Shown here: in pieces, positions 17,247 through 25,673 of the stretch
How positions within the stretch are numbered: the stretch's first letter is position 1
Layout of the letters: every line of letters starts with the position of its first letter
DNA from: Quadrisphaera granulorum
GTDB taxonomy: Bacteria > Actinomycetota > Actinomycetes > Actinomycetales > Quadrisphaeraceae
Direction: 5' to 3'
DNA: 64,000 nt
NCBI RefSeq assembly: GCF_003149145.1
Contig: NZ_QGDQ01000016.1
Location: forward strand, 1-64,000
Made by a program: the position numbers and the translations under genes
Notes under the pieces: model-generated
What the model saw: only the letters and a program-made list of their open reading frames with translations
Told to the model about the DNA's origin: nothing
The model's database searches: none

Positions 17247-18109
17247 GCGAGCCGTCCCCGGCGCAGCACCGCGGCGTCGAGCAGCGCGACGAGTCCGGCG
17301 GCGACCAGGCCCAGCACGGCGGCGCCGAGCACGGCGGCGTAGACGCGGGCGGGGGAGGAAGTGGCCTGCTGGGCGTACTCGATGATCAGCCTGCCGATGC
17401 CGCCGCGGGTGCCGGTGGAGATCTCCGCGACGATCGCGCCGACCACCGCCCCGGCCGCCGCGAGCCGCAGCGCCGGGAGGAGGAAGGGCACCGCAGCGGG
17501 CAGCCGCAGGTGGACGAGCTCCTGGCGCCAGCTGGCCGCGCACGAGGCGAACAGCTCCTGTTCCGTGGCGCCTGGTGCGTGCAAGCCGCGCAGCAGCCCG
17601 ACGGCGATGGGGGAGAAGGACAGGAAGGCGCTGATGACGACGACGGACGCCTCCGGCGACCACGCCCACGAGCCGACCCGCAGCACCCCGCCCCAACCGG
17701 CCACGAGCGGTGCCAGCGCGATGATCGGGACGGTCTGGCTGAGCACCACCCACGGCAGGAGCCCCGCTTCGAGCAGGCGGAGCCGCTGCATCAGCAGCGC
17801 GAGCACCCCGCCGACGACCGCGCCGAGCAGCAGCCCGAGCAGCGCCAGCCGGAGGGAGTTGAGCGCCCCGAAGAGAACGGCCGCGCCCACGGTCCGCGAC
17901 CCGGCGACACCAGAGACCTCGGGGGAGCCGAGCGTGGTCAGGACCGTCCACAGGTGCGGCATGGCGCGGTCGTCGGTGCGGGGGAGCAGGCGCGTGGTAT
18001 CTAGCGACGCGCCGTTGGCGGGCCCGAGCGCCTTGTAGGTCTCCCACAGCACCGCGAGCACGACGAGCGCCGCGACGACGGCACCCACCTGGCGAGCGGC
18101 TCGCGTCAC
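17243..18109 (-). CDS. ABC transporter permease, first of two
   Basis: 288 residues from GTG 18109, overlapping the upstream gene by 4 bases. About seven membrane helices and a large periplasmic loop near the N-terminus (residues about 30-75). The EAA loop region reads FASCAASWRQELVHLRLPAAVPFLLPALRLAAAGAVVGAIVAEIS. It differs clearly in sequence from the second permease, so the importer uses a heterodimer, as in ThiX-type and RibXY-type transporters for vitamin precursors. Confidence 0.92.
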   Translation of the reverse strand: MTRAARQVGAVVAALVVLAVLWETYKALGPANGASLDTTRLLPRTDDRAMPHLWTVLTTLGSPEVSGVAGSRTVGAAVLFGALNSLRLALLGLLLGAVVGGVLALLMQRLRLLEAGLLPWVVLSQTVPIIALAPLVAGWGGVLRVGSWAWSPEASVVVISAFLSFSPIAVGLLRGLHAPGATEQELFASCAASWRQELVHLRLPAAVPFLLPALRLAAAGAVVGAIVAEISTGTRGGIGRLIIEYAQQATSSPARVYAAVLGAAVLGLVAAGLVALLDAAVLRRGRLA

Positions 18110-19140
18110 AGGGTGTTCGCCGCCTCGACGACGTGCGTGCCGTAGGCGTCGATGACGGAGTCCTTGGCGTCGTGCTGGGCGTACACGGCGAACTGGTCAC
18201 AGCCCAGCTCGGCGAGCTCGGCGAGCCGCTCCAGCTGAGCGGCCGGGGGGCCGAGCACGCAGAACCTGTCGACGATCTCGTCGGGCACGAAGTCGGCGTG
18301 GGTGTTGCCGGCGCGACCGTGCTGGGCGTAGTCGTAGCCCTGCCGGGCGGCGATGTAGTCGCTCAGGGCCCGAGGGACCCCGGCTCCGTCACCGCCGTAC
18401 TTCGCGACGATGTCGGCGACGTGGTTGCCGACCATCCCCCCGAACCACCGCGTCTGCTCGCGGGCGTGCGCGAGCTGGGCGGCAGAGCCGTCGGTGACGT
18501 ACGCAGGTGCGGCCACGCAGAACCGGATCGAGGCGGGGTCACGGCCCGCAGCTTCGGCGGCCTCGCGGACCTTCGTGATGGTCCACGCGGCGATGGTCGG
18601 GTCGGCCAGCTGGAGGATGAACCCGTCGGCCACCTCGCCGGTGAGCTGCAGGGCCTTCGGCCCGTAGGCCGCCACCCACACCTCCACCGGAGGGGTGCCC
18701 TCGGGCACCCACGGGAAGCTCACCGACGCCGCGTGCTCTCCCTGGCCGCGGAGGACGGAGCCGCCGCCGGTGAGGGTGCGGATGGTTTCCACAGACTCGC
18801 GCAGCCCGGCGAGCGTGACCGGCTGGCCCTTGAGGGTCCGGACCGCGGAGTCTCCGCGGCCGATGCCGCACACCACGCGGTTGCCGTGCATCTCCGCGAG
18901 GGTCGCGAAGGTCGAGGCGGTGACGGTGGTGTCGCGCGTGGCGGGGTTGGTGACCATCGGCCCGACGACTATCCGCTCGGTGGCCTCGAGGATCGTCGCG
19001 TGGATGACGTACGGCTCCTGCCACAGCACGTGGGAGTCGAAGGTCCACGCGTGGGAGAAGCCCGCCTGCTCGGCGCGCACCGAGGCTGCCACCACGGCGC
19101 GGGCGGGGGGATCGGTCTGGAAGACGACGCCGACGTCCAT
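18106..19140 (-). CDS. LLM-class F420-dependent oxidoreductase (TIGR03842-like)
   Basis: 344 residues of luciferase-like TIM barrel: DVGVVFQTDPPARAVVAASVRAEQAGFSHAWTFDSHVLWQEPYVIH at the N-terminus, GNRVVCGIGRGDSAVRTL in the middle, and VWVAAYGPKALQLTGEVADGFILQ as the flavin/F420-pocket strand. This fits the TIGR03842 group, repeatedly found next to hydantoinase genes. It starts one base after the hydantoinase stop. It may carry out the F420H2-linked step on a pyrimidine ring, such as uracil or thymine to the dihydro form, which would supply the substrate of the adjacent dihydropyrimidinase. That reaction is inference from context. Confidence 0.88.
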   Translation of the reverse strand: MDVGVVFQTDPPARAVVAASVRAEQAGFSHAWTFDSHVLWQEPYVIHATILEATERIVVGPMVTNPATRDTTVTASTFATLAEMHGNRVVCGIGRGDSAVRTLKGQPVTLAGLRESVETIRTLTGGGSVLRGQGEHAASVSFPWVPEGTPPVEVWVAAYGPKALQLTGEVADGFILQLADPTIAAWTITKVREAAEAAGRDPASIRFCVAAPAYVTDGSAAQLAHAREQTRWFGGMVGNHVADIVAKYGGDGAGVPRALSDYIAARQGYDYAQHGRAGNTHADFVPDEIVDRFCVLGPPAAQLERLAELAELGCDQFAVYAQHDAKDSVIDAYGTHVVEAANTL

Positions 19141-20579
19141 CAGCGCAGGTAGCTCGAGAGACCGCGGGGCACGAAGCGGCCGTGACCCGCACGGCCGGTC
19201 CAGGTGCCGTCGTCCAGCACCACCGACCCGCGCGACAGCACCGTCTTCACGCCGCCCGTCACGGCGAATCCCTCCCACGCAGAGTGGTCGAGGTTCATGT
19301 GGTGGGTGTCCTTGGACAGCACGTGCTGGCGCTGCGGGTCGTAGATGACGACGTCGGCGTCCGAGCCCGGCGCGATGACGCCCTTCTTCGGGTACAGCCC
19401 GAACATCCGCGCCGGCGTGGTGGAGCAGGTCTCCACCCAGCGTTCGAGGCTGATCTGCCCGGCCACCACGCCCTGGTGAACGAGGTCCATCCGGTGTTCC
19501 ACCGTCCCCATCCCGTTCGGGATCTTGCGGAAGTCGCCGCGGCCCAGCTCCTTCTGGTCCTTGAAGCAGAAGGGGCAGTGGTCGGTGGAGACGACGGCGA
19601 GGTCGTCGGTGCGCAGGCCCTTCCACAGGTCGGCGTGGTGGTTCTCGTGCTTGGTGCGCAGCGGGGGAGAGGCCACCCACTTGGCGCCCTCGAAGGGGTC
19701 GCCGTCGGCGGAGACGGCACCGAGCTGGTCTTCGAGGGTGAGGTAGAGGTACTGCGGGCAGGTCTCGGCGAACACGTTGCGGCCGGCGTCGCGGGCTGCG
19801 GCGACATGCCCGAGCGCCTGGGACGCCGACAGGTGCACGAAGTACAGCGGCGTGCCGCCGGCCACCTCGGCGAGCGCGATGCACCGGTGGGTGGCCTCGC
19901 CCTCCAAGATCGGCGGGCGGGTCAGTCCGTGCCAGACCGGGGTCGTGTCGCCGCGGCCCGCGGCCTGGGCGGCGAGCACGTCGATGGCGATGCCGTTCTC
20001 CGCGTGCATCATGATCAGCGCGCCGTTGTCGCGGGCCTTCTGCATCGCGCGCAGGATCTGGCCGTCGTCGCTGTAGAAGACGCCCGGGTAGGCGGTGAAG
20101 AGCTTGAAGCTCGTGACGCCCTCGCTGGCCACGAGCCGGTCCATGGCGGCGAGCGCGGCGTCGTCGACCCCTCCCACGATCATGTGGAAGCCGTAGTCGA
20201 TCGCGGTCTTTCCCTCCGCCTTGGCGTGCCAGGCGGCCAGGCCCTCCTCGACGTCCTGCCCGGTGGTCTGCACGGCGAAGTCGACGATGGTCGTGGTGCC
20301 GCCCCAGGCGGCCGCGACGGTGCCGGTGGTGAAGTCGTCCGAGGCCTCGGTGCCGCCGAAGGGGAGGCGCATGTGAGTGTGGACGTCGACGCCGCCGGGC
20401 ACGACGTAGCAGCCGGTCGCGTCGATGCGGCGCGTCTCGGGGCCGACGATCGCGTCAGCTCCACCGGGGACGTGGAGGCTGGCGATGGTCTCGCCGTCCA
20501 CCAGCACGTCCATGGGGGCGGCGCCCGTCGTCGTGACGACCGTGCCGCCGTGGATCAGCGTGAGGTTCGACGCGCTCAC
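19140..20579 (-). CDS. hydA: Dihydropyrimidinase / D-hydantoinase
   Basis: 479 residues, normal length for the family. Metal ligands are in GGVDVHTHMRLPFGG (His67, His69), the carbamylated Lys is in TSFKLFTAYPG, and further ligands are in MMHAENG, PLYFVHLSAS and STDHCPFCFKDQ. The enzyme hydrolyses 5,6-dihydropyrimidines or hydantoins to N-carbamoyl amino acids and is cytoplasmic. Its product is the substrate of the upstream beta-ureidopropionase. It overlaps that gene by 4 bases and the downstream oxidoreductase by 1. Confidence 0.96.
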   Translation of the reverse strand: MSASNLTLIHGGTVVTTTGAAPMDVLVDGETIASLHVPGGADAIVGPETRRIDATGCYVVPGGVDVHTHMRLPFGGTEASDDFTTGTVAAAWGGTTTIVDFAVQTTGQDVEEGLAAWHAKAEGKTAIDYGFHMIVGGVDDAALAAMDRLVASEGVTSFKLFTAYPGVFYSDDGQILRAMQKARDNGALIMMHAENGIAIDVLAAQAAGRGDTTPVWHGLTRPPILEGEATHRCIALAEVAGGTPLYFVHLSASQALGHVAAARDAGRNVFAETCPQYLYLTLEDQLGAVSADGDPFEGAKWVASPPLRTKHENHHADLWKGLRTDDLAVVSTDHCPFCFKDQKELGRGDFRKIPNGMGTVEHRMDLVHQGVVAGQISLERWVETCSTTPARMFGLYPKKGVIAPGSDADVVIYDPQRQHVLSKDTHHMNLDHSAWEGFAVTGGVKTVLSRGSVVLDDGTWTGRAGHGRFVPRGLSSYLR

Positions 20580-21415
20580 GGAGTCACCAGGTTCCCGTAG
20601 GAGTCCGGGCGGCGGTCTCGGTAGAACGCCCAGCGCTCGCGGACCGTGGTGAGGAGGTCCATGTCGAGGTCGCGGATCACGAGCTCCGGGTCGTACGCGG
20701 AGGCGTACTCACCGACGGGCTTGCCCTCCGGGTCGGCGAAGTAGCTGGTGCCGTAGAAGTCGTCGTCGCCGAGGTCCTCGATGCCCACCCGGTTGATCGC
20801 GCCCACGTAGTACTCGTTGGCCACGGCGGCCGCCGTCTGCTCCAGCTTCCACAGGTAGTTGGACAGGCCGCGGCTCGTGGCGGAGGGGTTGAAGACGATC
20901 TCCGCGCCGTTCAGACCCAGGGCGCGCCAGCCCTCGGGGAAGTGCCGGTCGTAGCAGATGTAGACGCCCACCTTGCCGACGGCGGTGTCGAAGACGGGGT
21001 ACCCGAGGTTGCCGGGGCGGAAGTAGAACTTCTCCCAGAAGCCCTTGACCTGCGGGATGTGGTTCTTGCGGTACTTGCCGAGGTAGCTGCCGTCGGCGTC
21101 GATGACGGCGGCGGTGTTGTAGAGCACGCCAGGCTGTTCCTGCTCATAGATGGGCAGGACGACGACGATGCTGTGCTCCTTCGCCAGAGCCTGGAACCGC
21201 TCCACCGTTGGGCCCGGAACGGACTCGGCATAGGCGTAGTACTCCGGGTCTTGCACCTGGCAGAAGTACGGGCCGTAGAAGAGCTCCTGGAAGCAGATCA
21301 CCTGCGCACCCTGCTCGGCGGCCTGCACGAGGTAGTCCTCGTGGGCCTTGATCATCGATTCCTTGTCGCCGGTCCAGCTGGTCTGGACCAGGGCGGCGCG
21401 GACGGTGCGCGGCAT
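20576..21415 (-). CDS. Nitrilase-superfamily hydrolase, probable beta-ureidopropionase (N-carbamoyl-beta-alanine amidohydrolase)
   Basis: 279 residues from ATG 21415 with GGAGG 4 bases upstream. The catalytic triad is Glu44 in ICFQELFYGPYF, Lys117 in GKYRKNHIPQ and Cys154 in YICYDRHFPEGWR. The sequence FNPSATSRGLSNYLWKLEQ is typical of the ureidopropionase/N-carbamoyl-putrescine group. It would release NH3 and CO2 plus beta-alanine from N-carbamoyl-beta-alanine made by the adjacent dihydropyrimidinase. It is the first gene of the seven-gene operon ending at 14492. Confidence 0.92.
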   Translation of the reverse strand: MPRTVRAALVQTSWTGDKESMIKAHEDYLVQAAEQGAQVICFQELFYGPYFCQVQDPEYYAYAESVPGPTVERFQALAKEHSIVVVLPIYEQEQPGVLYNTAAVIDADGSYLGKYRKNHIPQVKGFWEKFYFRPGNLGYPVFDTAVGKVGVYICYDRHFPEGWRALGLNGAEIVFNPSATSRGLSNYLWKLEQTAAAVANEYYVGAINRVGIEDLGDDDFYGTSYFADPEGKPVGEYASAYDPELVIRDLDMDLLTTVRERWAFYRDRRPDSYGNLVTP

Positions 21416-21582
21416 GCGGCCTCCGGTGGTGGGTGCGAGTGCGAGGGGGCATGGGTACGCATCGCATGCGTCAGGGGTGTTGCGCTGTGTTTCACCCGCG
21501 TGACGGATGGTTGCGGTGTGCGACGGCAGAGTTTCTCGCCGAACCAGCCTCGCGACGTGAGGGATCCGGTCACGATGGGTGT

Positions 21583-21975
21583 GTGAGTCAGCTACCCACC
21601 GTGGCGCCCGCCGCCATGATTCCCGGGCAGCGGTCACGTCCCGAGGCCGAGGCGCTGCCTCCGTTGCTGCGCCCCCGTCGGCGGGAGCGGCCTGCCGGCA
21701 GGCGGGGCGGTAGCGCGCTCGTCGTCGGGCTGCTGGTCGCGGCGCTCCTGCTGGCGCTCGGCGCCGTCGCGTACCTGTGGGTGGTCAGCGACGCCTGGCG
21801 GGTGCGTGCCGTGGAGGGGGAGGCGCAGCGCGCACAGCTCGTGAGCACGTCGGAGCAGCTCCAGCAGCGTGTCGATGCGCTGCAGAGCGACCTCGCCGCC
21901 TCCGACGCGCGCGTGGAGCAGCTGGCCGCCGAGAAGGCCCGCGCCACGGACCTGCGCGAAGCGAGGGACCGCTGA
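21583..21975 (+). CDS. Membrane-anchored coiled-coil protein of unknown function
   Basis: 130 residues from GTG 21583. A Pro/Arg-rich cytoplasmic segment of about 45 residues precedes one membrane helix (ALVVGLLVAALLLALGAVAYLWVVS). A heptad-type extracellular coiled coil follows (AQLVSTSEQLQQRVDALQSDLAASDARVEQLAAEKARAT). No enzymatic motif is visible. It lies immediately upstream of a trypsin-like protease gene in the same direction, so a role in presenting or restraining that protease is plausible but unproven. Confidence 0.8.
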   Translation: MSQLPTVAPAAMIPGQRSRPEAEALPPLLRPRRRERPAGRRGGSALVVGLLVAALLLALGAVAYLWVVSDAWRVRAVEGEAQRAQLVSTSEQLQQRVDALQSDLAASDARVEQLAAEKARATDLREARDR

Positions 21976-22001
21976 GACGCTCTGCCGTCGTCGTCGTCCT
22001 G

Positions 22002-22706
22002 ATGATGATGGGAGCGGCGGTACTAGGAGTGACCACGGCGTGCGGAGCAGTACCACTCGTGCCGCCGACACCGATGGGCAAGGTGGACCCGGTCGCGTCG
22101 GCGGCGGGTGCCGTTGCCGCAGCGGACGAGGCGAGCGCGTTGCGCACCGCCGTGCGCGCGTCGGTGCGGGTACGGAGCGTGGGGTGTGCCTCAGTGCGGA
22201 CAGGGTCGGGATTCGCCGTGGACGCGCACACCCTGGTCACCAACGCGCACGTCGTGGACGGGGCCGAGCAGCTGCAGGTGGATACGTGGGACGGCCAGCA
22301 GCTCGCGGTGACGGCGTCGGTGACCGCCACCGTGGCCGACCTGGCCGTGGTGAGGACGGTGGAGGCGCTGCCCGCCACCGTGCCGCTCGCCGCCGTCGAC
22401 CCGGAGCGCGGGGAGGCGGTCACCGTGGTCGGCTATCCGCGCGGGGAGGCGCTGGCGAAGGCGACCGGAGTGGTCACGGGGTCGGTCGACGACCCCCTGG
22501 GCACGGCGGCGGTGCGGGTGCTGCAGCTGGAGGCGGCGGTGGCGCCGGGCAGCTCCGGTTCGGCGGTGGTGGACGACGACGGCGCGGTGGTCGGGGTCCT
22601 CTACGCCGGCGCCACCACGGGGCAGGACGCATACGCGGTGCCGGTGGGCACGCTGCGCGCCGCGCTGGCAGCGGAGGGTCCGGCGGACCGCTCAGTCCGC
22701 TGCTGA
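22002..22706 (+). CDS. Trypsin-like serine protease, membrane or lipid anchored
   Basis: The S1C-type protease core shows His in LVTNAHVVDGA, Asp in VADLAVVR and the nucleophile Ser in VAPGSSGSAVVDDDG, so all three catalytic residues are present. A short hydrophobic leader (MMMGAAVLGVTTAC) suggests export with a possible lipidated Cys. From ATG 22002 the product is 234 residues. No ribosome site precedes this ATG, and the conserved-looking signal seems to begin earlier at LRRSAVVVVLMMM, where no ATG, GTG or TTG exists; a CTG at 21971 overlapping the previous stop region is a possible true start. The 3' end overlaps the convergent EamA gene by 15 bases. Confidence 0.85.
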   Translation: MMMGAAVLGVTTACGAVPLVPPTPMGKVDPVASAAGAVAAADEASALRTAVRASVRVRSVGCASVRTGSGFAVDAHTLVTNAHVVDGAEQLQVDTWDGQQLAVTASVTATVADLAVVRTVEALPATVPLAAVDPERGEAVTVVGYPRGEALAKATGVVTGSVDDPLGTAAVRVLQLEAAVAPGSSGSAVVDDDGAVVGVLYAGATTGQDAYAVPVGTLRAALAAEGPADRSVRC

Positions 22707-23684
22707 GGCTGCTGGTCGGCTGTCGCTCTGGCTGTCACTGCGGACGACGACGATGCCTGCGAGCACCACGGCTCCGCCGACCAGCTGGACGGCGGACAGG
22801 TGCTGGCCCAGCAGCACCCACGCCCACGCGGCGGCGAAGAGCACCTCGGTGAGCGCCACGAACGACGCCGGGGCCGCAGACAGGCGCCGCGCGGCGGCGA
22901 TGCCGGTGCCGTAGGCGAAGGCGGTGGCGATGGCCACCATGCCGATCAGCACCGACCACCACGGGACGGACGCCCCGGCGAGCATGACGTCGCCGAGGGT
23001 GACGCCCATGGGGAGCAGTCCGACCAGCGCTGCGGCCGCGAGGACGGCGGCGCCGATGACCATGCCGACCCAGGCCATGGCCAACGCGGGCACACCGCTG
23101 GCGTCGTCAGCGGCGAGCACGAAGTAGACGGCCAGGCAGGCGCCGGCGATGGCGGCCCACACCAGTCCTGGTCCGGCCACGAGGGTGCCGCCGCCGATGC
23201 CGAGCACCAGCGCGAGGCCGCCGAGGGCCGCCAACCCGCCGAGGGCGGTGCGCAGGCGGGGGCGCTGGCCGCCGACTGCCCACGCCCAGGCGACGACGAG
23301 CAGCACGCTCGCGTACTCGATGAGCAGGGCCAGGGACACCGGCACGGTGGCGACAGCCGCGAAGTAGCCGAGCTGACACCCGGCCATCGCGAAGACGCCG
23401 AAGGCCAGCGCACGCCAGCGAGCCCGCCAGAGCAGGTGCCAGCGGCCGCGGAGCTGGGCGACGGCGAGGGGCGCGAGCACGAGGCTGGCGCCGAGCATGC
23501 GCACGATGACGGCGGAGCCGGGAGTCCACCCCGCCTGCAGCAGCGCGTTGGCGAAGATCCCGGAGGTGCCGAAGGCGGCGGCGGAGGACAGCGCGAACAC
23601 CAGGCCGCTGCGGGCTCGGGTCGTGAGCGGCTGCGCCGGGAGGGTGGACGATGCGGGGACGGCGCCCGCCGCTGCTGCTGTCAT
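22692..23684 (-). CDS. EamA/DMT-family transporter
   Basis: 330 residues with ten predicted membrane helices in two EamA repeats. The first starts LVFALSSAAAFGTSGIFANALLQAGW; the second holds VAGPGLVWAAIAGACLAVYFVLA and ends AAAWAWVLLGQHLSAVQLVGGAVVLAGIVVV. GAGGGG lies 8 bases before ATG 23684. DMT family members export amino acids, metabolites or drugs. It is divergent from a CGNR zinc-finger regulator, a pairing seen often in actinobacteria; the regulator probably controls it. Confidence 0.93.
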   Translation of the reverse strand: MTAAAAGAVPASSTLPAQPLTTRARSGLVFALSSAAAFGTSGIFANALLQAGWTPGSAVIVRMLGASLVLAPLAVAQLRGRWHLLWRARWRALAFGVFAMAGCQLGYFAAVATVPVSLALLIEYASVLLVVAWAWAVGGQRPRLRTALGGLAALGGLALVLGIGGGTLVAGPGLVWAAIAGACLAVYFVLAADDASGVPALAMAWVGMVIGAAVLAAAALVGLLPMGVTLGDVMLAGASVPWWSVLIGMVAIATAFAYGTGIAAARRLSAAPASFVALTEVLFAAAWAWVLLGQHLSAVQLVGGAVVLAGIVVVRSDSQSDSRPAASAAD

Positions 23685-23751
23685 GAGTCAAACCCCTCTA
23701 CGCTTGTGACGCCTGGGGTGACCGTAGTGGGGCGCGATGAAAGGAGTCAAG

Positions 23752-24306
23752 ATGCTTTTTGCTCATGACACCGAGCGTGAGCTCGCCGCGCTCGTCGCCA
23801 TGGTCAACACGCTCGGCCACGTCTCCGGTGACGAGGGGCTGCCTGACGTGGCTGCGCTCGACGCCTTCTGTGCCGAGCACCGCTGGAGTGGCCGGCGCGA
23901 CCATGACCTCGCCGAGCTCGAGGCCGTCCGGGCCCAACGCCCGCGGCTGCTGGCCCTGTGGGATCTGGCGCTCGCCGGCGACGAGGACGGCTTCGTCGAC
24001 CTCGTCAACACCCTGCTGTCGGAGGGTCATGCCCTGCCGCAGCTCGTCCGTCACGACGGCTGGGGCTGGCACCTGCACGCCACTCCCGACGACGCCCCCC
24101 TCGACCGGCGGATGGCCGTGGAGGCGGGCATGGCCATGGTCGAGGTGGTTCGCCGCGGAGAGCTCAGCCGCCTCCGCCGGTGCTCCGGAGACGACTGCAC
24201 CGACGTCTTCATCGACCTGTCCAAGAACCGGTCTCGCCGCTTCTGTGACGGCTCGTGCGGCAACCGCGCCGCCGTTGCCGCCTACCGGGCCAGGATGCGG
24301 GGGTGA
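23752..24306 (+). CDS. CGNR zinc-finger / ABATE-domain transcriptional regulator
   Basis: 184 residues from ATG 23752, chosen over ATG 23737 because AAAGGAG lies 5 bases upstream. The N-terminal ABATE domain starts LFAHDTERELAALVAMVNTL. The C-terminal CGNR finger holds LRRCSGDDCTDVFIDLSKNRSRRFCDGSCGNRAAVAAYRAR, with the four zinc cysteines and the CGNR signature. Proteins of this family are thought to be DNA-binding repressors. It is divergent from the EamA transporter gene and overlaps the downstream M20 peptidase start by 4 bases (GTGA). Confidence 0.93.
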   Translation: MLFAHDTERELAALVAMVNTLGHVSGDEGLPDVAALDAFCAEHRWSGRRDHDLAELEAVRAQRPRLLALWDLALAGDEDGFVDLVNTLLSEGHALPQLVRHDGWGWHLHATPDDAPLDRRMAVEAGMAMVEVVRRGELSRLRRCSGDDCTDVFIDLSKNRSRRFCDGSCGNRAAVAAYRARMRG

Positions 24307-25673
24307 GCCCCTCCGGCGTCGACCCGGTCGCCGCGCTGCAGGCAGCGGTGAGGACGACGACGACGGCGGGTGCCGAGTCCGCGTTCGCTGCGCTGCACGA
24401 GGTGCTGGTGGCGAGTTTCTCGCGGGCGTTTGCGCAGCTGGAGCGCGTCGAGGTGCCGGGCTTCCCGCACGCGCTGCTGCTGCGGTGGCCAGGCGCGGGT
24501 GGGGCTAGCGGGGAAGTGGCGCCGCTGGTGCTCATGGCCCACCAGGACGTGGTGCCGGCCGGCTCGCTGACGGCGTGGACCCATCCGCCGTTCGCCGGGG
24601 TGCTGGCGCCCTCGGCGGAGGGCGAGGCTGTGTGGGGCCGGGGCACGCTGGATGACAAGGGGCCCCTCGTCGTGGTGCTCGCGGCGGTGGAGGCGCTGCT
24701 CGCGGAGGGCTTCGTGCCCGCGCGCGACGTGTGGCTGTCGTTCGGGTCCGACGAGGAGACCGGCGGCGCGTCCGCCGTCGCCGCCGTCGAGGTGCTGCGC
24801 CGGCGCGGCGCCCGGCCCTGGGCGGTGCTCGACGAGGGCGGTGCCGTCGCCGGGGGAGCCCTGCCGGGGCTGCGGGCGCCGCTCGCGGTGGTCGGGGTGA
24901 CCGAGAAGGGCAGCACCGTGCTGCGGCTCGTGGCGTGCGGGCGCGGGGGTCACGCGTCGACCCCGGCGCGCAGCGGCCCCGTGGCGAGGCTGGCGACGGC
25001 GGTGGTCGCGCTGGAGCGCGCCGAGCGGCGCGCCGCGCTGGGATCGGTGACGCTGCCCGCCGCCACGCGCGAGCTGCTGCGCCGCGTGCTGCCCCCGCCG
25101 CTGGGTGGGCTGGCTGCGCGGTTCCCTGAGGTGGCGGGCCGCCTGCTCGTGCTGGCCGGGCCGGAGAGCGCCGCCATGGTCCGCACCACGCTCGCGTTCA
25201 CCGCGATGCACGGCTCGCAGGCCGTCAACGTCGTCCCCGACGAAGCCTGGGTCGGCGTCAACGCCCGCGTCATGGTGGGGGACTCGGTCGACGACGTCGT
25301 CGCGCGCATCCGCCGCGTCGTGGCCCGCTGCGGAGTGGACGTGGAGATTGTCGAGCGCGGCGAGCCCAGCCCCACCTCGCCGTTCTCCGGAGCTGATCCG
25401 AAGGACGACGAGGAGGCATTCGCGCTGATCGAGCGGTGCACAGCCCAGGTGTTCCCCGACGCCGTGAGCACGCCCTACGTCGTGATGGCCGCCACCGACG
25501 CCCGGGCTTTCGCTGGGCCGAGCGGGATCTCTGACCGCGTCTATCGGTTCTCCCCACTGCGGATGAGCCGCGCGCAGCGCGCGTCGATCCACGGCGTGGA
25601 CGAGCACGTCGCCGTCGCCGACCTCCACGACGGGGTGCGCTGGACCACCGCGCTCCTGCGGGGCCTGCCGTGA
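24303..25673 (+). CDS. M20/M25/M40 family metallopeptidase (dipeptidase-like)
   Basis: 456 residues from GTG 24303. The first metal ligand His is in PLVLMAHQDVVPAG, the bridging Asp in VWGRGTLDDKG, and the catalytic Glu/ligand pair in SFGSDEETGG. The insertion (lid) domain begins near GHASTPARSGPVARL, and a late ligand is in IHGVDEHVAVADLHDG. The length and the GRGTLDDKG/SDEETGG pattern fit carboxypeptidase PM20D1-like or dipeptidase members rather than ArgE. Its substrate is probably an N-acyl or dipeptide amino acid. It is translationally coupled to the regulator gene upstream and the MFS gene downstream. Confidence 0.93.
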   Translation: MSPSGVDPVAALQAAVRTTTTAGAESAFAALHEVLVASFSRAFAQLERVEVPGFPHALLLRWPGAGGASGEVAPLVLMAHQDVVPAGSLTAWTHPPFAGVLAPSAEGEAVWGRGTLDDKGPLVVVLAAVEALLAEGFVPARDVWLSFGSDEETGGASAVAAVEVLRRRGARPWAVLDEGGAVAGGALPGLRAPLAVVGVTEKGSTVLRLVACGRGGHASTPARSGPVARLATAVVALERAERRAALGSVTLPAATRELLRRVLPPPLGGLAARFPEVAGRLLVLAGPESAAMVRTTLAFTAMHGSQAVNVVPDEAWVGVNARVMVGDSVDDVVARIRRVVARCGVDVEIVERGEPSPTSPFSGADPKDDEEAFALIERCTAQVFPDAVSTPYVVMAATDARAFAGPSGISDRVYRFSPLRMSRAQRASIHGVDEHVAVADLHDGVRWTTALLRGLP

